From: Picochlorum sp. 'celeri'
Taxonomy: Eukaryota; Chlorophyta; Trebouxiophyceae
Direction: 5' to 3'
NCBI GenBank assembly: GCA_010909725.1
Contig: JAACMV010000020.1
Coordinates: 496,001 to 560,000, forward strand
DNA length: 64,000 nucleotides
Every line of letters starts with the position of its first letter. The stretch's first letter is position 1. This document shows, piece after piece, positions 49,030-59,291 of this stretch. The position numbers were made by a program, and so were the translations under genes. Under the pieces are notes generated by a model. That model saw only the letters and a list, made by a program, of their open reading frames with translations, ran no database searches and had not been told where the DNA came from.

Positions 49030-50523
49030 TCATGCATGTCTCTCTCCTGCAGATTCGTACTCGTCCAAATTCAGTGGCAAAGTGAGCCCTTGAGACATCT
49101 GAGAGCCATTTCCTTGGAAAGAGCCGGCATTGTCACGGAAATTCAAGCTGCCCATGGAATTGACAATGGAGTTCAAGTTTCCTGCCCCTGCTGGATTTGA
49201 AGATTCAAGCCAGTGCGCAGCATGAGCATACTCGATTCCATTCATCGCAGCCAACAAGGATGGGTGCATGGCATCTGGATGGCTTGATGACAGTGGGAAC
49301 CTGTCAACATTTCCATAGTCATTATATCCATCCAGCGACCTCCTTGCGTTCATATGCTGCTGCTGAACAAGATCAAACGATCTTCTCTGTGGAGACATAA
49401 TTCCTGCCGAGGACGCAGACGATGTCCTCGTGGGAGCCAACCCCAGCTTCCTTGCGACTGCATTTGACATGCGTGGGCCCTGAGTGGACACCAGAGGCTG
49501 CTCATTCACTGGCACACCTTGCATCAACTGAGAAGTGGTATTTGAATTTGTCCAAGCCCCATCCATACTCTTGCGCTCCAATCCATTTGGTCGATAGCCA
49601 ATCTGCGTGTCCAAGGACACTGGGCGAACCTTGTCCTCCTCCCGTGGGCTTCCAATGCCAAGCAAGCTCACATTATCGGTCGTCGGCATTGCAGCCGATC
49701 TTTCCTTTCGCTGTGCTTGAGGAGTGGCCGGGAAACCCTGCATTCTCTCCACTGCTGGAAGCAAATCTTGGCTTGATTTTGTTGAATCTTCATTTTGCAA
49801 CATTACGTTCTGTGAGGAGTCGCCAGCATCTTCATTGTTGTTTCCGGAATCCGAAGAGCTGCCCTCACTGCGTTTCTCATTTGATTTTCCCATATTATTC
49901 AAAGCCTCTTCCTGCTCACTGGATTGAATTGACTGTGCATCTGCCTGGACATGTTGCATCAAGGCAGCTGCAACTGTCTTTGGGATTTCAGCTTCATTCT
50001 GAGCATCATCTTGGAAAACATGCGTTGGCTGCCTTAAATCACCCACCGAGTGAGCAAAAAAGCACACAGGCCTCTTGCAACGAGGCCCTTCCTTGCACAA
50101 CTGTGTCTTGTACTTTGCTGGGTGAAGCCAGCATTCATAAACACCATGTGAATACGGGCATGTGTCTCCTCTCAAGCAAATCCCTCTCTTGTAATCTGGG
50201 CACGGAACAGGGACATACTTGAACTGTCTGGGGTCTCTGCGCCTCGCATTCTCTGTAGGATGGGCAAATGGACAGGATCTCCAGTCGTGCACAAATCTCT
50301 TGCTGCACCGCTCCACCTTGAAGTGGAACATTCTGAATCCATCAGAAGCATACTCTGGTGCATTCAATTCAGTTGTATTAAACTGCCCAACATTCATTTC
50401 TTGCTGTCGCTGCATCATCATATGCTGCTCCAAGTGTCCCCCAAGTGACTGCTGCTGCACTGCGTGCATGCCATGTCCTTGAGATGTTGGTGACAGCAAA
50501 TCCTGCGGAAGGAGAAATTCCAT
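49030..50523 (-). CDS. Arginine-rich CCCH tandem zinc finger protein (RR-TZF type)
   Basis: About 497 residues from the ATG at 50523; another ATG lies eight codons upstream, and an intron at the 5' end (acceptor TTCCGCAG just downstream) cannot be excluded. The N-terminal region has the plant-specific RR-TZF signature: FRMFHFKVERCSKRFVHDWRSCPFAHP ahead of RRRDPRQFKYVPVPCPDYK, then CCCH fingers CLRGDTCPYSH and CKEGPRCKRPVCFFAH. The remaining 300 residues are Ser/Asn/Gln-rich and disordered. Plant members bind AU-rich mRNA and work in RNA decay, in P-bodies, or in stress signalling. Function here is inferred. Confidence 0.88.
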   Translation of the reverse strand: MEFLLPQDLLSPTSQGHGMHAVQQQSLGGHLEQHMMMQRQQEMNVGQFNTTELNAPEYASDGFRMFHFKVERCSKRFVHDWRSCPFAHPTENARRRDPRQFKYVPVPCPDYKRGICLRGDTCPYSHGVYECWLHPAKYKTQLCKEGPRCKRPVCFFAHSVGDLRQPTHVFQDDAQNEAEIPKTVAAALMQHVQADAQSIQSSEQEEALNNMGKSNEKRSEGSSSDSGNNNEDAGDSSQNVMLQNEDSTKSSQDLLPAVERMQGFPATPQAQRKERSAAMPTTDNVSLLGIGSPREEDKVRPVSLDTQIGYRPNGLERKSMDGAWTNSNTTSQLMQGVPVNEQPLVSTQGPRMSNAVARKLGLAPTRTSSASSAGIMSPQRRSFDLVQQQHMNARRSLDGYNDYGNVDRFPLSSSHPDAMHPSLLAAMNGIEYAHAAHWLESSNPAGAGNLNSIVNSMGSLNFRDNAGSFQGNGSQMSQGLTLPLNLDEYESAGERHA

Positions 50524-52059
50524 TGGATCACATACACATGTACACATAATGGCCAACCTCTTCAAGTAGCGAGCGAAGAGAGTGCCCTAACTCTCAAAAT
50601 CAAATAGAATGAAATTCAAATGAAATACTGTGACACGTTGTAGAACAACGACGAGTGTAGTAGTAGTAGTAGTACAACCCACACTAATAGTAGCACGTAT
50701 ACTTTCAGAATTATATATCATCAATAACAACCATCCCGACATGTATATACACCCCACGAAACCATGCCTCCCTGGGCAGTCCCATGCAGATCCCATGCCT
50801 GTTTGACCTCCCAATGCCACTGGGACTCCATGCATGCAAGCACCCAAACCCACCCTCCTCGCTCGCCATCATAGCATCACACATATGAACGTACCTCCTC
50901 TCGTTCATCCCTCATCCCCGGATGAAAACTGTGATACAGGACCTGAGCCATTGATGAATTCATTTCAGCGACCTGTTGCTGTTGTTGATTCTTTCGCTGA
51001 AAAACACCGAAACAAGACAGGCTTGTTTCTCAATAAAACGGCAAAAACTGATAACCTCACGAAGTGTTGGTAATAATTCTCGTGCGAGAATCTCTCTCTC
51101 TACGTCTTTCCAAGCACGAAATAAGTCTCTTTCACTAGATCCGGTTGTGAATGCTCAATGACCGGATCACACCAAATATCAAGACGAGGCGCTCGCGTGT
51201 CGTGCCAAGGACCTGTCCCTACTTCAAAAACCACGTCCGTGACGAACGCTGGTCGAACAAGAATTATATATTTATTTCTTATGAAGAAAGCTTGTTCACA
51301 CCGTACGCAAAACCACTGCAAAACTCTGTTGTTGAGTTTCGGTAGCGCACAGAAAAAGCCTTGTGTGCAGGAAAACAGAAAGCGGCAAACAACCTCTGCT
51401 TATGTAGAGTAATCAAACATTCGTTGGAGTTGACAATAAAATAACCGACAATAATGTTTTGTGCACGTATGGGTGCTCCCAGATATGCATTCGGACACGA
51501 GGGGCGACGATGGAGGCGGATGCGAAGCATTTCCTATCAAGAGGGTTGGTTGATGGGAAGTGGAATGGGAGCATTGGATGCGAAATTGGGCGCGATTTCC
51601 AAGAAATCTTGAAAGAATCTTGGATTCGCGTTTTTAAAGTACCTTATTACGAAATATTTCGATTTGAAGTAGGCGAGTCCAGACTCCCTGGATCGATCCA
51701 GCTCTATATACGTTTAGGGTTACTGATACGCACTTTCTTTCGACATGTCGGAAACAGTGATCGCCACGCACAATGTTTTTGAAAAGAATAATCTTTTTGT
51801 ATCGACTTAAGATACGAAATCTTAATGAATACCTGCGGTAAGCTGCGAAACCAACACTATCGAGGTTCGTAAACACGCCCGCCGCTGGGAGTAACCCTAG
51901 CATACTTACTTACTTTTCCGTGTATTCGTGTGTGCTTTCATTGCTGCAACGCAGCTTGCTTCCAAGGATCGAAGTCTATCATTCCTCATCGGCTCACGTC
52001 TCAAATTTGCAGGCTGATTATATTACGTACCCACCTGCTCGAGAATTCTCCTGTACATT
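50524..52059. other. 1.5-kb hairpin-rich intergenic region
   Basis: No protein gene is supported between the divergent CCCH and BspA-like genes. A (TAG)n run is at 50659-50673. Perfect inverted repeats are dense: 51009-51029 (GAAACAAG/CTTGTTTC), 51076-51091 (ATTCTCG/CGAGAAT, 2-nt loop), 51138-51168 (GATCCGGT/ACCGGATC), 51321-51339 (AAACTC/GAGTTT), the 14-bp palindrome CTGGATCGATCCAG at 51688-51701, and the 10-bp arms TAGGGTTACT/AGTAACCCTA at 51715-51724 and 51890-51899. This could be a structured non-coding RNA or a regulatory island. Confidence 0.5.
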
Positions 52060-53730
52060 ATGTCGCAGGGACCAGTTCATCATCAACAGAGGGTCGCTCC
52101 GACGGAGAGGAGTGTCGGCTGTCCGCTCCTGTGGTTTGCTCTGATCGCTGGACTCGTGCTCATTCCTGTACGTTCTCCTGCTTGTCTTCCTTCTAGATTC
52201 TTGTGAACATCCTGCTGCAGTGTGGCATCGTCAAAGTGGCAATTTGTGTGATGGATGGTATGCATGGACGGCAAGGTGTCAGTCGGGGTTGCATTGCACG
52301 TTTCATAGCCATGTATAACATGCAGTGAATGCGCTTACCAAATGATGCAGATCGATATTGTCTAAGTTGCGTTTATTTTTGCAGGTTTGCGAGTGCTCGC
52401 CAAGCCCTGCACCCCGGGGCCAAGGTTTACCAGCTCCACCAGCCACTGCAGAAGCAAAAAATACACAACCCCCTGTTCCGGGCACTCGTGTGGTGTCGTC
52501 TTCAAAGTACGTCAGTGCCGTGATACTTTCCTTGTGTTTCGAGCCATTATTGAGAATTCGATGCGTTGCACCTGCAGTCCCTTGTTTTATCTGAGCACCA
52601 ATGGCGTCACAGTCATGTGTCCTAGAGCCAAGGTGGGAGCCACCGGCACTGTGAATGGTGTTGTGTACACCAAGAGGTCAAGGAGGGACCTCTACAGCTT
52701 GGTGTCGACCAACCCATCGGCCCTCAGGAGTACATGCACAAGCAATATCACAGATATGAGCCGACTGTTTTCTGATGCGCCTGCATTCAACCAGGATATC
52801 AGCAAGTGGGACACTGGTCGGGTGACAGATATGAGCAGAATGTTCTATCTTGGCGAAGCGTTCAATCAGGATATCAGCAGGTGGGACACTGGTCGGGTGA
52901 CAGATATGAGCAGAATGTTCTTTGGTGCATCTGCATTCAACAAGCCCATCGGCAGGTGGGACACTAGTCACGTGAGAAGTATGAGCGACATGTTTACTTC
53001 TGCAATCGCTTTCAACCAGGACATTGGCAGGTGGAACACTGGTCGGGTGAGAAATATGAGAGGAATGTTCCAGTCTGCAATTGCTTTCAACAAGCCCATT
53101 GGCAGGTGGGACACTGGTCGGGTGAGAAATATGAGAGGAATGTTTTCTGGGGCGTCTGCATTCAATCAGGATATCAGCAGGTGGGACACTGGTCGGGTGA
53201 CAAGTATGAGCAGAATGTTTGATGGTGCCCAAGCATTCAACAAAGACATCAGCAGGTGGGACACTGGTCAGGTGACAGATATGAGCAGAATGTTCTATTT
53301 TGCCCGAGCATTCAACCGAGACATTAGCAGGTGGGACACTAGTCGAGTGAAAAATATGAGAGTCATGTTCAAGTCTGCAATTGCTTTCAACCAGGGCATT
53401 GGCAGGTGGGACACTGGTCGGGTTAGAAATATGAGAGGGATGTTCTCTGATGCATCTGCATTCAACAAGCCCATCGGCAGGTGGAACACTGGTAAGGTGG
53501 CAGATATGAGCAGCATGTTCTCTGGTGCATCTTCCTTCAACCAAGACATCGGTAAGTGGAACACTGGTCGTGTGACAGATATGAGGAGCATGTTCTCTTT
53601 TGCATCTGCATTTAACCAGAATATTTCACTATGGTGCGTATCCCTGATATCCTCCAAGCCATTGGGATTCTCTCAGTCAAGTCCTCTGCTGCCATCATTC
53701 AATCCAAAATGGGGAACCTGTCCAGAGTAA
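52060..53730 (+). CDS. BspA-like (DUF285) repeat membrane or surface protein
   Basis: Exons 52060-52167, 52385-52506 and 52578-53730 (introns 217 and 71 bp) are in matching phase and give 460 residues. Exon 1 ends in a hydrophobic stretch (LLWFALIAGLVLIPV), a signal anchor or signal peptide. Exon 2 encodes a Pro/Ala/Ser hinge. Exon 3 encodes eleven full 25-residue units with consensus AFNQDISRWDTGRVTDMSRMF, the BspA-type leucine-rich-like repeat. The protein ends soon after a partial twelfth unit. Such proteins are known from bacteria, protists and some marine algae and usually act at the surface. Repeats alternate between NQDIS and NKPIG forms. Function unknown. Confidence 0.8.
52779..53630 (+). 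repeat. 75-bp coding repeats of the BspA-like protein
   Basis: About eleven and a half tandem 75-bp units encode the 25-residue module starting with (A/S)FN. Units are similar at DNA level (for example GGCAGGTGGGACACTGGTCG recurs), so unequal crossing-over could change copy number. Confidence 0.85.
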
Positions 53731-54130
53731 CAGGGGAAGGTGTCCATCTTTCTCAAAGTACTGCTGCCGAACATGTAAACCTATGGAACAAGAAAGCAAA
53801 ACACTAAAGACATAAGATGCGATATCTTCACCATGGTCCTCCCATGCATTGACGTACAACGTGATGTAAATCTTCCAGCAAAATCAAAAGAAGGTACTAG
53901 CAGTCATTCGTATCACTCTGGCTTCTTTACGACCCATAATTGCTTCGGTTTTTTTTAACAAACATACTTACAAGTATATCATATATACATGGGTATCGAT
54001 TGATTGATTGATTTTCTCCGTCACATTGAACAGTGTATATATATAATGCTACATCTCTTGTCGCACTGAAATACATCCGCCTCTGAAGACTCCACACAAT
54101 ATGCATCACCATGCATGTGCCCAATCATAA
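53731..54130. other. Convergent spacer with (GATT)n
   Basis: 400 bp between convergent stops. It holds a GATTGATTGATTGATT run near 53998-54013 and AT-rich sequence. No gene seen. Confidence 0.5.
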
Positions 54131-54750
54131 TCACAACTGACTCGGTGGTGCTGTACCCGGTGGATGATTGTCATCAGTCAGAGGCGCAAACCTATCCCAA
54201 CCCTCTTCTTGAATTCTCTGAAGCCTCTGTTTCTCACGCTTCTCGCGAATCAGACGCAACCTGTCCATCTCCTCTTGCATTTTCCTCTCCTCCTCCAACT
54301 CCCTGCGATTCTTCTGCACTGGCTGAGGAGCACGTGGCTCATCCTCATCCTCCTCATCCGAACTCATGGGAGGCAAATCACCAGGAAGCACTGCTCTTCC
54401 TCGAGCCTGACCCCCACCTCGCTCGTCCTCATCGGAAGATGAGTAGTCATCACTGTCGCTTGGAGGCAGCATACCAACTCTATCTGACTGCCCACCTCTT
54501 CGACGGGCTACACCTACAACCATGTAATGCTGTATTAATCATGACGATGCGTGCAATCAGGAACTGTGTTGACTGACGTACCGAATGCTTCTCCGCTCGA
54601 CGATGAAGTGTCGCTCTCGTCCCCAACGGATGATGATGATCCATCTCTATTCTCAATATATTCTGGTTCATGAACTGGTCTGTCCCGTCGAGATCCTCCT
54701 CCTCCACGTCCTTTACGACCTCGGCCTCTGCTCCCACCTCTATACCCCAT
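54131..54750 (-). CDS. PDAP1/PP28-like phosphoprotein
   Basis: Exons 54750-54582 and 54513-54131 (68-bp GTACGT...GTAG intron, completing a Gly codon) give 183 residues. The N-terminus is Arg/Gly-rich (GYRGGSRGRGRKGRGGGG), followed by acidic Ser clusters (SDSDDYSSSDEDERGG) that look like casein kinase 2 sites. The C-terminal basic helix with ELEEERKMQEEMDRLRLIRE and EKREKQRLQRIQEE matches the PP28 domain of the 28-kDa heat- and acid-stable phosphoprotein. Its role is poorly known; the RGG box suggests RNA binding. An upstream in-frame extension to 54912 lacks support. Confidence 0.75.
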
Positions 54751-55004
54751 GCTCTGCTGCTGTCCGAAAGATTCTAATGGTCTTCTTTTAGTTATTATTG
54801 TTGCAATGAATTTTCTATTCTTCTTCTTCTCAATGCCCAATATCTCCGTAATGACTGCTGCTGGCAGATGAACTTTGGAAGACGCACGAAAGCAAGCAAT
54901 CTTGAAGAACATACTTCCATGCCATGTACCTGTAAAAAGAGCAGCAGCATTCGAATTGAATTGAATTCATTCTCAAGACATTTCTATACATATAGTCTTA
55001 TATG

Positions 55005-55853
55005 TTACACCATAAATTTCCATAACCCTCTAAAATACGATACCAGAGATGATACAGTCAAACAGGCTGCAATGCCTAGTAATGCTAATCCAGTGTCTGT
55101 GGCAAGTGCTTCCCATGGGGATACGACAGTCGTCTTCGCCCCAAGCAACAGTACAAGAGATGCCATTTGCGAGGATGTCTTGTACTTGCCTAGTGCATTC
55201 ACAGCGACAGCGCTGTGAGCTTCAGGACCAAGGGTGGCACCCCACTCTCTCAGTGCTGACATGGTAATCTCACGAGCAATGATGATGCACGCCGTCACGG
55301 GAAGTATCCATGTATTTCCAGCAAAATATCCTGCTGGAATCGGCACAGTTCCTATTAATATCAATATCGTCGCAACCATAAGTTTATCTGCTACCGGATC
55401 AAGGAATGCTCCAAATGGTGTGGAGCAGTTCCATGCCCGTGCCAAGTATCCATCAAAAAAGTCTGTGACGGAGGCGCCTATGAACAGTCCCCAACACCAC
55501 ATCCACATCTGACTACACCAACATGCAACCAAGGCTGGTATGGCGACCACGCGGGCCAATGTGAGCATGGTGGGGATTGTGAACAATGTTGTTTGGGCAT
55601 CCTGTGATGATGATGCGCATGGGAGCATCTCCCCTCCTCGCCTCTGAAGGCGCATGTCTTGGCGTAATGTCATATCGTACACAACTGGACTGAGACGCAT
55701 ACTGCGTTTGGAAATCCCGTGCCTGGTCGTCACTGGAGACGAATATTGAGCAGAAGAAAAACAACAAGGAACAGCAGAAGAAGAGACAGCAGTCCCCTGT
55801 CGCCTCCGAGGTATGTCGAGAGTGCCATGCAATTTTCTGATGGACTGGAACAT
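55005..55853 (-). CDS. PGP1: Phosphatidylglycerophosphate synthase
   Basis: An intronless 282-residue protein. Residues 1-90 look like an organelle targeting peptide (Ser, Arg and Gln rich). The core starts LFTIPTMLTLARVVAIPALV and contains the CDP-alcohol phosphatidyltransferase motif DFFDGYLARAWNCSTPFGAF followed by LDPVADK, the DG-x2-AR-x8-G-x3-D-x3-D pattern. Further membrane spans include IIIAREITMSALREWGA, typical of PgsA. It makes phosphatidylglycerophosphate from CDP-diacylglycerol and glycerol-3-phosphate, the first step to phosphatidylglycerol in plastids and cardiolipin precursors in mitochondria. Confidence 0.93.
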   Translation of the reverse strand: MFQSIRKLHGTLDIPRRRQGTAVSSSAVPCCFSSAQYSSPVTTRHGISKRSMRLSPVVYDMTLRQDMRLQRRGGEMLPCASSSQDAQTTLFTIPTMLTLARVVAIPALVACWCSQMWMWCWGLFIGASVTDFFDGYLARAWNCSTPFGAFLDPVADKLMVATILILIGTVPIPAGYFAGNTWILPVTACIIIAREITMSALREWGATLGPEAHSAVAVNALGKYKTSSQMASLVLLLGAKTTVVSPWEALATDTGLALLGIAACLTVSSLVSYFRGLWKFMV

Positions 55854-56825
55854 GCTTTTATTACCTATAATTTACCAATGAATGATACTGTGCCGGGCGT
55901 ATGGATTGACGGGAAGCTTGAAAGACTGGACATTCGGAATCATTGGAATCCGCAGTATACTCTCCCATCAAATATATCCTTTGATCGAAAGCGAATCTAG
56001 AAGCCACCACCCGCGGAAGAATATACTCAAGGGGGAGGCATTGGTGGAAAGGTAGATGTATTGGTAAACTGAATTTAGAATTCTAAATATAAATTGGTTG
56101 CGGAATGGTATGTATGCCAAGAAAGGCAATGTTGTTGTCGGCGTTGGGGTACCTCGCTAGGTTCTCTGTCGTCGGGTGCTTGATTGAACACGGAGGGGTA
56201 TCGAAGGGGGATAGGGGGGTTTGGGACTTGTATATGGCTGTCTCGGATACGACATGGTGACAAAAAGGGACAAGCATAGAGGACAAGAGGAGCCATGGGC
56301 TGCATTCGTGTGTGGCAAGGTCTCGTAGAATATCTACGTGGTGATGGCAATGGTCCCTATGCAGGGGCATGCGGGACCGGAGGGATGTGTCGATTTCAGG
56401 GTGGGTTGGGATAAGGTTGGGTGTTTGCGAGTTGAGTCCCTCTATGAGTGCCGTGGCGGGTGGGATGGTGATACATTGTGTGCAATTGGTGGTATGGCAT
56501 GTTCGATCGGGGGAAAGAGAGTACGATGTCATGGGGATGATGCCGTGTTTGGGTTTCTTTTAACCCTCCTGTACTTGTGTGCATGTGCAGCATGGTACAA
56601 TGGCATGCTATTGATATTGGAGTTTGTTGAATGGATGGACCAGTATCTTTTGTGAGTTAAGATTAGTGGTGAAGAAGCGTAGCAGTAAATTTTTGTGTGC
56701 AAGGAGCAGGAGTTTCTCTCAATAGGATTGTGGCTTGTTGTAAGGGAGGCGATTTGCAGTATCTGCACGAACGGATTTTCCGAGTATTGTCTCAGTTGTT
56801 TGAACATTGAATATTTTGTATACTA
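55854..56825. other. G-rich leader/promoter of the AP2 gene
   Basis: 970 bp with no supported gene. From about 56100 to 56760 the plus strand is strongly G-over-C biased and holds several upstream ATGs, as expected for a long 5' leader of the AP2-factor mRNA. A 105-codon frame (56338-56655) has no recognisable similarity. Confidence 0.4.
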
Positions 56826-58934
56826 ATGAAGACGGAAGGGTACAGTGCGACGAATGGGGCGGAGCAGATGCTGTTTCATCCCCTGGAGAAGCGAGGTGGT
56901 GGACAAGGGCAACATGGTCTTGCATGCAAGACGGGTGAATCTCCGAGTGATGAAAAGCCATCAAGTTCTTTGTCAGAAGCAAATACATCTGCTGGTGGGC
57001 TGGGTTCGGATGGGAGTCCCCAAGTTCGCTCTCATGCACCAGTGAACAAGAGCAGGTATCGAGGAGTCAGTTACGACAGAAAGAAGGCGAAATGGAGGGT
57101 TCAGATCAAAGTTGCAGCGTTGGGTAAAAGTGGAGTATCAGTTGGGTATTTCGATACTGAAGAGGCTGCTGCAAGAGCATATGATCGGGCTGCCATTGGT
57201 CTTCTAGGTCGGGATGCACCAAATTTGCAGACAAATTTTGATGTTTCTGACTATTCAGAGGATTCTATTCCTTGTCTCAGTGGCAAGACACGTGAAGAAG
57301 TGAAGACAACGTTGAAGAGTGAGAGAATCAAGCAGGCTCCTCGGCGTCGATTCATGTCTCGGCAGAGAACATCCAAGTACATGGGGGTGGGCTCTTCCAA
57401 CAGGAAGAATCAATGGCAAGCAAGGATATTGGTACATGGTAAAGTGACTCATCTTGGGTACTATGAGACAGAAGAAGAGGCCGCAAAGGTCTACGATCGA
57501 GTGAGCCTTGCCCTGCATGGGATGCAGGCACAAACAAATTTCCCAGTGGATGACTATCCTGAGCAAGACATTGAGCCTTTCAGAGATTTGGATAGAGAGA
57601 GCTTGCAGCGCGCATTGGGTGTTAAGCCTATGGATAAAAGCAGTAAGTACAGGGGTGTTTCTAAGAAGAAGGGGAAATGGGAGGCTAAAGTCATGGTCAA
57701 CAGAAGGTGGGCATACAGGGAGCTCTTTGATTCTGAAGAAGCTGCTGCACGCGCATATGATAAAGCCCTGTGGCGATTGAAGCCAGCAGAAGCACAGTCG
57801 TATGTAAATTTCAAAGATGAAGCGCCGAATGGAGTCAAAGTTGGCGTAAGACATAGTATTGTGGAGGAGATGTCCATGGATGACGGAAGGTTTGGAGAAT
57901 GCAATGAAGTTGATTCTGACGATGATTTTGAATACGAATACAGGCCAACGAAAGGAACGTCCCGAAGTGAGAAGATGAGAGCGAAGAAAAATATGTCAGG
58001 AACGCATGTGGATCACAATCATTCAGCTGCGCGAGCAAAAGCAGCACCAAATGAACGCCATAGACAACATGGCAGACCACAGTTCTCCATTACCCCAGGC
58101 GAAGGGCTCAAGTTCACCTCTGGTAGTATTGAATCAGACGTGACACCGATAGGAATGATTCCAAACCAGCAGCAGGGTTCATTTGATGAACCTCTTCTCA
58201 TCAGAGTTGGTTCAGAAAGCCATATATTGGCACCTGATCATCACATGAATGCTGGATCCAGCACAGATCTGGTCACCAAAAGACATTCCGGGATGAAGAG
58301 AGTCACCAGTGAGCCTCAATTTTCACATGTACCTTTCAATGGTGAACCTCTTGGTCAGATGGCAGTCCCAGGAACGTATGAAGAAATTCACGACTTTATG
58401 CATGAGAAGGACATTTTTGGTGGAGTTGATTTGGGAGAATTGACAGGGTCTTTGGGTCAACCGGAAGATCACGATCTGCAGCATATACACGACTTTGTGA
58501 CCACATCCGGTGTGGATATGCATGGAGGAGCTTCCGAACTTTTGTTTGAGGATGAGGAGATGGCCCTCACAAACCTTGAGCAGAATGCAAGGCCGCGAAA
58601 ACTGAACAAGAGCATCTCGATGCAAAACCTCTCATGCATAGACATCTCGGATGCAAGCAACGTGACAACAGCCAACAAACCCCCTCTTCCAGGTACCATG
58701 GTGGGTAGAATGGCCACACTGCAGACAACTGACAGAAACCTGCCACCCAAGCCTGTATTACGACGCATCAACACATACACCAGTGCACTGCCCAGCTTGG
58801 AAGAAGAATATAATCTGGCACGATCGCACAACTCGAGTGATGAGGATTTGGTAAAAAAGTTATGGGGAGCAGCCCCAACTATTGGCGTGCCAAATACCCA
58901 CTCGGATGATGTCAGGGCATTTGACCATACTTGA
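56826..58934 (+). CDS. AP2-domain transcription factor with three AP2 domains
   Basis: An intronless 702-residue protein. Three AP2 DNA-binding domains lie at about residues 76-140 (SRYRGVSYDRKKAKWRVQIK ... AARAYDRAAIGLLG), 180-240 (SKYMGVGSSNRKNQWQARIL ... AAKVYDRVSLALHG) and 270-330 (SKYRGVSKKKGKWEAKVM ... AARAYDKALWRL). The 370-residue C-terminus is Ser/His/Asp-rich and disordered, with short patches that could activate transcription. Land-plant AP2-type proteins have two domains; three or more is more common in algae. Domain 3 is shortened in the YRG loop. Target genes unknown. Confidence 0.9.
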   Translation: MKTEGYSATNGAEQMLFHPLEKRGGGQGQHGLACKTGESPSDEKPSSSLSEANTSAGGLGSDGSPQVRSHAPVNKSRYRGVSYDRKKAKWRVQIKVAALGKSGVSVGYFDTEEAAARAYDRAAIGLLGRDAPNLQTNFDVSDYSEDSIPCLSGKTREEVKTTLKSERIKQAPRRRFMSRQRTSKYMGVGSSNRKNQWQARILVHGKVTHLGYYETEEEAAKVYDRVSLALHGMQAQTNFPVDDYPEQDIEPFRDLDRESLQRALGVKPMDKSSKYRGVSKKKGKWEAKVMVNRRWAYRELFDSEEAAARAYDKALWRLKPAEAQSYVNFKDEAPNGVKVGVRHSIVEEMSMDDGRFGECNEVDSDDDFEYEYRPTKGTSRSEKMRAKKNMSGTHVDHNHSAARAKAAPNERHRQHGRPQFSITPGEGLKFTSGSIESDVTPIGMIPNQQQGSFDEPLLIRVGSESHILAPDHHMNAGSSTDLVTKRHSGMKRVTSEPQFSHVPFNGEPLGQMAVPGTYEEIHDFMHEKDIFGGVDLGELTGSLGQPEDHDLQHIHDFVTTSGVDMHGGASELLFEDEEMALTNLEQNARPRKLNKSISMQNLSCIDISDASNVTTANKPPLPGTMVGRMATLQTTDRNLPPKPVLRRINTYTSALPSLEEEYNLARSHNSSDEDLVKKLWGAAPTIGVPNTHSDDVRAFDHT

Positions 58935-59079
58935 TTCACATTGTACCATATTTGATATATGAGAGCCTGCCTTTCAGGCAGCAGATAGGATAATTATATT
59001 CATTAGTCGATTTTGAGCTTCGATGAAACAATCAACGTTGATTTTTTCTTACATGCGATGTAAAAATCCAGAGTTCTAA

Positions 59080-59291
59080 CTATTTCTTTGCTGCCTTTTT
59101 GGCATTTGATGCCGCTACACTCTGCACACCACAAACACCACCATCATTCACATGTTGACCTATAGTATCGTAATTACAGATCCACCAACCTTCAAATACC
59201 CAAGCTTGACGGATCCGTAGAGAACTCCTCCTCCCACCGCGGCAACCCTCAGCACCTTTGCCAGGGTTGATGTGCCACTGTACGGATTCAT
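59080..59291 (-). CDS. Short ATP synthase subunit e-like membrane peptide
   Basis: Exons 59291-59190 and 59121-59080 joined by a 68-bp GTTGGT...GCAG intron give a 47-residue peptide. It contains one membrane helix with a GGGVLYGSVKLGYLK motif and a Lys/Ala-rich tail ending AKKAAKK. The Gly-x3-Gly helix followed by YLK resembles mitochondrial ATP synthase subunit e, which helps dimerise the enzyme. The donor lacks the usual GTRYGY form. Without splicing the frame reads through to a short non-conserved tail. Small size makes the family call tentative. Confidence 0.5.

Noticed and set aside
50917..51005. Possible box C/D snoRNA (GATGAAA, CCTGAG, TTGATGA, GCTGA in order)
   Set aside because: The C box is imperfect and the ends cannot form a terminal stem; box order alone is expected by chance.
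52678..53544. 288-codon minus-strand frame over the BspA-like gene
   Set aside because: It is a shadow of the 75-bp repeats; its own repeat pattern is forced by the plus-strand units.
55719..56000. Plus-strand frame overlapping the start of PGP synthase
   Set aside because: It is antisense to the targeting-peptide region of a well-supported gene and matches no family; its Arg-rich start mirrors the Ser-rich leader on the other strand.
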